Source of the DNA: Pseudomonadota bacterium
Lineage (GTDB): Bacteria > Pseudomonadota > Gammaproteobacteria > Steroidobacterales > Steroidobacteraceae
Length of the DNA: 7,925 bases
Assembly (NCBI GenBank): GCA_021781775.1
Contig: JAJXWE010000051.1
Coordinates: 1 to 7,925 of the forward strand
Reading direction: 5' to 3'
Part shown: positions 5,709 through 7,925 of the stretch, piece after piece
Layout: the number at the start of each line of letters is the position of its first letter
Position numbering within the stretch: position 1 is the stretch's first letter
Position numbers and translations under genes: made by a program
The notes under the pieces: generated by a model
The model's database searches: none
Told to the model about the DNA's origin: nothing
What the model saw: only the letters and a program-made list of their open reading frames with translations

Positions 5709-7925
5709 GTGCTGTCGAACGAGCTTGAATACTGTCTGAACGATGCGTTCCACCAGGCGCGCGAGGCGCGTCATGAGTACCTCACCGTCGAGCATCTGCT
5801 GTTGGCGATCCTCGACACCCCGAGGGTGCGCGAGGTGCTGCGCGCCTGCGGGGCCGATCTCAGCCAGCTGCGCCAGGAGCTGAAGGAGCACATCGAGCAG
5901 GCGTCCCCCCGGGTAGCCGAGGCGGGCGAGCACGAGGTGCAACCCACGCTCGGCTTCCAACGGGTGCTGCAGCGCGCGGTGTTCCACGTGCAGTCGAGCG
6001 GTCGCAAGGAGGTCGGCGTCGCCAACGTGCTGGTGGCGATCTTCAGCGAGAAGCAGAGCCATGCGGTGTTCCTGCTGAATCGCCAGCACGTCACGCGGCT
6101 CGATGTCGTCAACTACATCTCCCACGGGCTCTCGAAGCTCGCCGAGGAGAAGGCGAGCGAGGAGCCGGTGGCCGAGGAGCGCGATGCGGAGGGCGGCAGC
6201 GCGCTCGAGAAGTACACCACCAACCTCAATCGCCTGGCGCAGGAGGGGCGCATCGATCCGCTCATCGGGCGCAAGCTCGAGGTCGAGCGCACCATCGAGA
6301 TCCTCTGCCGCCGGCGCAAGAACAATCCGCTCTACGTCGGGGAGGCCGGCGTCGGCAAGACCGCCATCGCCGAGGGGCTCGCCCGCCTGATCGTCGAGGG
6401 GAAGGTGCCCGAGGTGCTCACCGACTGCACGATCTTCGCGCTCGACATGGGCGCGCTGATCGCCGGGACGAAATACCGCGGCGATTTCGAGAAACGTCTC
6501 AAGGGCGTCATCGGTGAGCTCAAGAAGCAACCCGGGGCGATCCTGTTCATCGACGAGATTCACACGGTGATCGGCGCCGGTGCCGCCTCCGGCGGGGTGA
6601 TGGATGCCTCGAACCTGATCAAGCCGGTGCTAACCAACGGGGAAATCCGCTGCATCGGCTCGACGACCTATCAGGAGTACCGCGGGATCTTCGAGAAGGA
6701 TCACGCGCTTGCGCGGCGCTTCCAGAAGATCGACGTCGCCGAGCCTTCGGTGGCCGAGACTGTGGAGATCCTGCTCGGCCTGAAGGGGCGCTTCGAGGAG
6801 CATCACGGCATCGCCTATACGCCCGAGGCCCTCAAGGCGGCCGCCGAGCTGGCCGCGCGGCACATCAACGAGCGGCATCTGCCCGACAAGGCCATCGACG
6901 TGGTCGATGAGGCCGGGGCGCGCCAGCGCCTGCGCCCGCTCGGGGAGCGTCCGGCGGCGATCGAGGTGAGCCACATCGAGGATGTGGTGGCGCGCATGGC
7001 GCGCATTCCGTCGAAGAGCGTCTCGACCTCGGACCGCGAGGTGCTGCGCAGCCTCGAGCGCAATCTGAAACTGGTGATCTTCGGCCAGGACCGCGCGATC
7101 GAGGCGCTCGCCGCGGCGATCAAGATGGCGCGCTCGGGACTCGGCGATCAACGCAAGCCGGTCGGCAGCTTCCTGTTCGCCGGTCCCACCGGCGTCGGCA
7201 AGACCGAGGTCACCCGGCAGCTGGCGCTCTCCCTCGGCGTGGAGTTTCTGCGCTTCGACATGTCGGAGTACATGGAGCGTCATACCGTGTCGCGCCTGAT
7301 CGGCGCGCCGCCCGGCTACGTCGGCTTCGATCAGGGCGGGCTGCTCACCGAGGCGATCGCCAAGCACCCGCACTGCGTGCTGCTGCTCGATGAGATCGAG
7401 AAGGCGCACCCGGACGTGTTCAACCTGCTGCTGCAGGTGATGGATCACGGCACGCTCACCGACAACAACGGACGCAAGGCCGATTTCCGCCACGTCATCA
7501 TCGTCATGACCACCAATGCCGGGGCGCAGGAGATGGCCCGGCCGGCGATCGGCTTTACCCAGCAGGACAACGCCAGCGACGGCATGGAGGCGATCCGCCG
7601 GCTGTTCACGCCGGAGTTCCGCAACCGCCTCGATGCGGTCATCCAGTTCTCGAGCCTCGATGAGACGACCATCGAGCGGGTGGTCGACAAGCTGGTGCTC
7701 GAAGTCGAAATGCAGCTCGAGCAGAGGGGCGTGACGCTGTCGCTCGACGATGCGGCCCGCCGCTGGATCGCCGCCAAGGGCTATGACCCGAAGATGGGCG
7801 CCCGGCCGATGGCCCGCACGATCCAGGAGTTCATCAAGCGTCCGCTCGCCGAGGAGTTGCTCTTCGGGCGTCTGGTGGGCGGCGGGCAGGTTCGGGTGTC
7901 GGTGGCCTCGGATGGGACCAGCCTG
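5709..7925 (+). CDS. clpA: ClpA, AAA+ unfoldase of the ClpAP protease (partial, last residues outside window)
   Basis: ClpA is a hexameric cytoplasmic ATPase that unfolds substrates and threads them into ClpP. The frame stays open for 739 codons from the GTG at 5709 to the window edge; E. coli ClpA has 758 residues, so perhaps 15-25 are missing. The Clp N domain (about 1-142, the ClpS docking site) contains EYLTVEHLLLAIL (23-35). A charged linker covers about 143-168. AAA+ module 1 has Walker A GEAGVGKT (211-218) and Walker B AILFIDEIHT (277-286). Module 2 has Walker A GPTGVGKT (492-499), Walker B VLLLDEIEKAHP (557-568) and PPGYVGFDQGG (534-544). IGF at 614-616 is the expected ClpP-binding loop. 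The closing GYDPKMGARPMARTIQ (691-706) matches ClpA. There is no ClpB-type middle coiled coil, which rules out ClpB and ClpC. It is co-oriented with clpS and probably co-transcribed. Confidence 0.98.
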   Translation, partial: MLSNELEYCLNDAFHQAREARHEYLTVEHLLLAILDTPRVREVLRACGADLSQLRQELKEHIEQASPRVAEAGEHEVQPTLGFQRVLQRAVFHVQSSGRKEVGVANVLVAIFSEKQSHAVFLLNRQHVTRLDVVNYISHGLSKLAEEKASEEPVAEERDAEGGSALEKYTTNLNRLAQEGRIDPLIGRKLEVERTIEILCRRRKNNPLYVGEAGVGKTAIAEGLARLIVEGKVPEVLTDCTIFALDMGALIAGTKYRGDFEKRLKGVIGELKKQPGAILFIDEIHTVIGAGAASGGVMDASNLIKPVLTNGEIRCIGSTTYQEYRGIFEKDHALARRFQKIDVAEPSVAETVEILLGLKGRFEEHHGIAYTPEALKAAAELAARHINERHLPDKAIDVVDEAGARQRLRPLGERPAAIEVSHIEDVVARMARIPSKSVSTSDREVLRSLERNLKLVIFGQDRAIEALAAAIKMARSGLGDQRKPVGSFLFAGPTGVGKTEVTRQLALSLGVEFLRFDMSEYMERHTVSRLIGAPPGYVGFDQGGLLTEAIAKHPHCVLLLDEIEKAHPDVFNLLLQVMDHGTLTDNNGRKADFRHVIIVMTTNAGAQEMARPAIGFTQQDNASDGMEAIRRLFTPEFRNRLDAVIQFSSLDETTIERVVDKLVLEVEMQLEQRGVTLSLDDAARRWIAAKGYDPKMGARPMARTIQEFIKRPLAEELLFGRLVGGGQVRVSVASDGTSL

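Noticed and set aside
5337..6563. A 408-codon open frame on the minus strand opposite clpS and clpA
   Set aside because: It spans both conserved genes and their gap, and is explained by third-position GC bias. Such antisense-Clp frames are familiar misannotations.
6630..7493. A 287-codon open frame on the minus strand opposite clpA
   Set aside because: It lies wholly within the AAA+ coding region of clpA, whose forward frame is unambiguous; there is no independent evidence for a product.
5709..7925. Possible frameshift or internal stop in clpA
   Set aside because: The frame was followed from the GTG through both Walker A motifs to the last base and stays in register without a stop; the gene is only cut by the window edge.

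Overview
The window comes from a GC-rich Gram-negative chromosome, most likely a gammaproteobacterium or close relative. It carries the start of a general (type II) secretion operon in the order gspC-D-E-F. Facing away from it is a clpS-clpA pair whose proteins closely follow the enterobacterial versions; ClpS has the same length and pocket numbering as Escherichia coli ClpS. No RNA genes, insertion sequences, CRISPR arrays or phage genes were seen. The exact genus cannot be fixed from the sequence.

Layout. Positions 1-5165 are on the minus strand and read right to left: gspC (inner-membrane clamp protein), gspD (outer-membrane secretin), gspE (cytoplasmic ATPase) and the first 222 codons of gspF (inner-membrane platform), which runs off the left edge. 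The genes are packed tightly. C/D and D/E overlap by 4 bp and E/F are 1 bp apart, so this is one transcription unit that probably continues to gspG and later genes outside the window. Positions 5166-5366 form a divergent control region. Positions 5367-7925 are on the plus strand: clpS (complete), a 21 bp gap, then clpA, which runs off the right edge with all but roughly its last 15-25 codons present.

How the genes work together. GspC links the inner-membrane platform to the periplasmic domains of GspD. GspE hydrolyses ATP to drive pseudopilus assembly through GspF, and folded periplasmic proteins leave through the GspD pore. ClpS delivers N-degron substrates to the ClpA unfoldase, which feeds the ClpP protease (not in the window). 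The two groups share only the intergenic region; no functional link between them is evident.

Points of interest. GspE lacks all four cysteines of the usual zinc-binding tetracysteine motif. The clpS promoter-like sequence resembles both sigma-70 and heat-shock sigma-32 sites and lies so close to the ATG that the mRNA could be leaderless. A 12-bp perfect palindrome overlaps the predicted gspC -35 box. Three CTTGT elements recur at exactly 61-bp intervals in the divergent region. The window is otherwise conserved housekeeping and secretion machinery, and I see no convincing new system in it.
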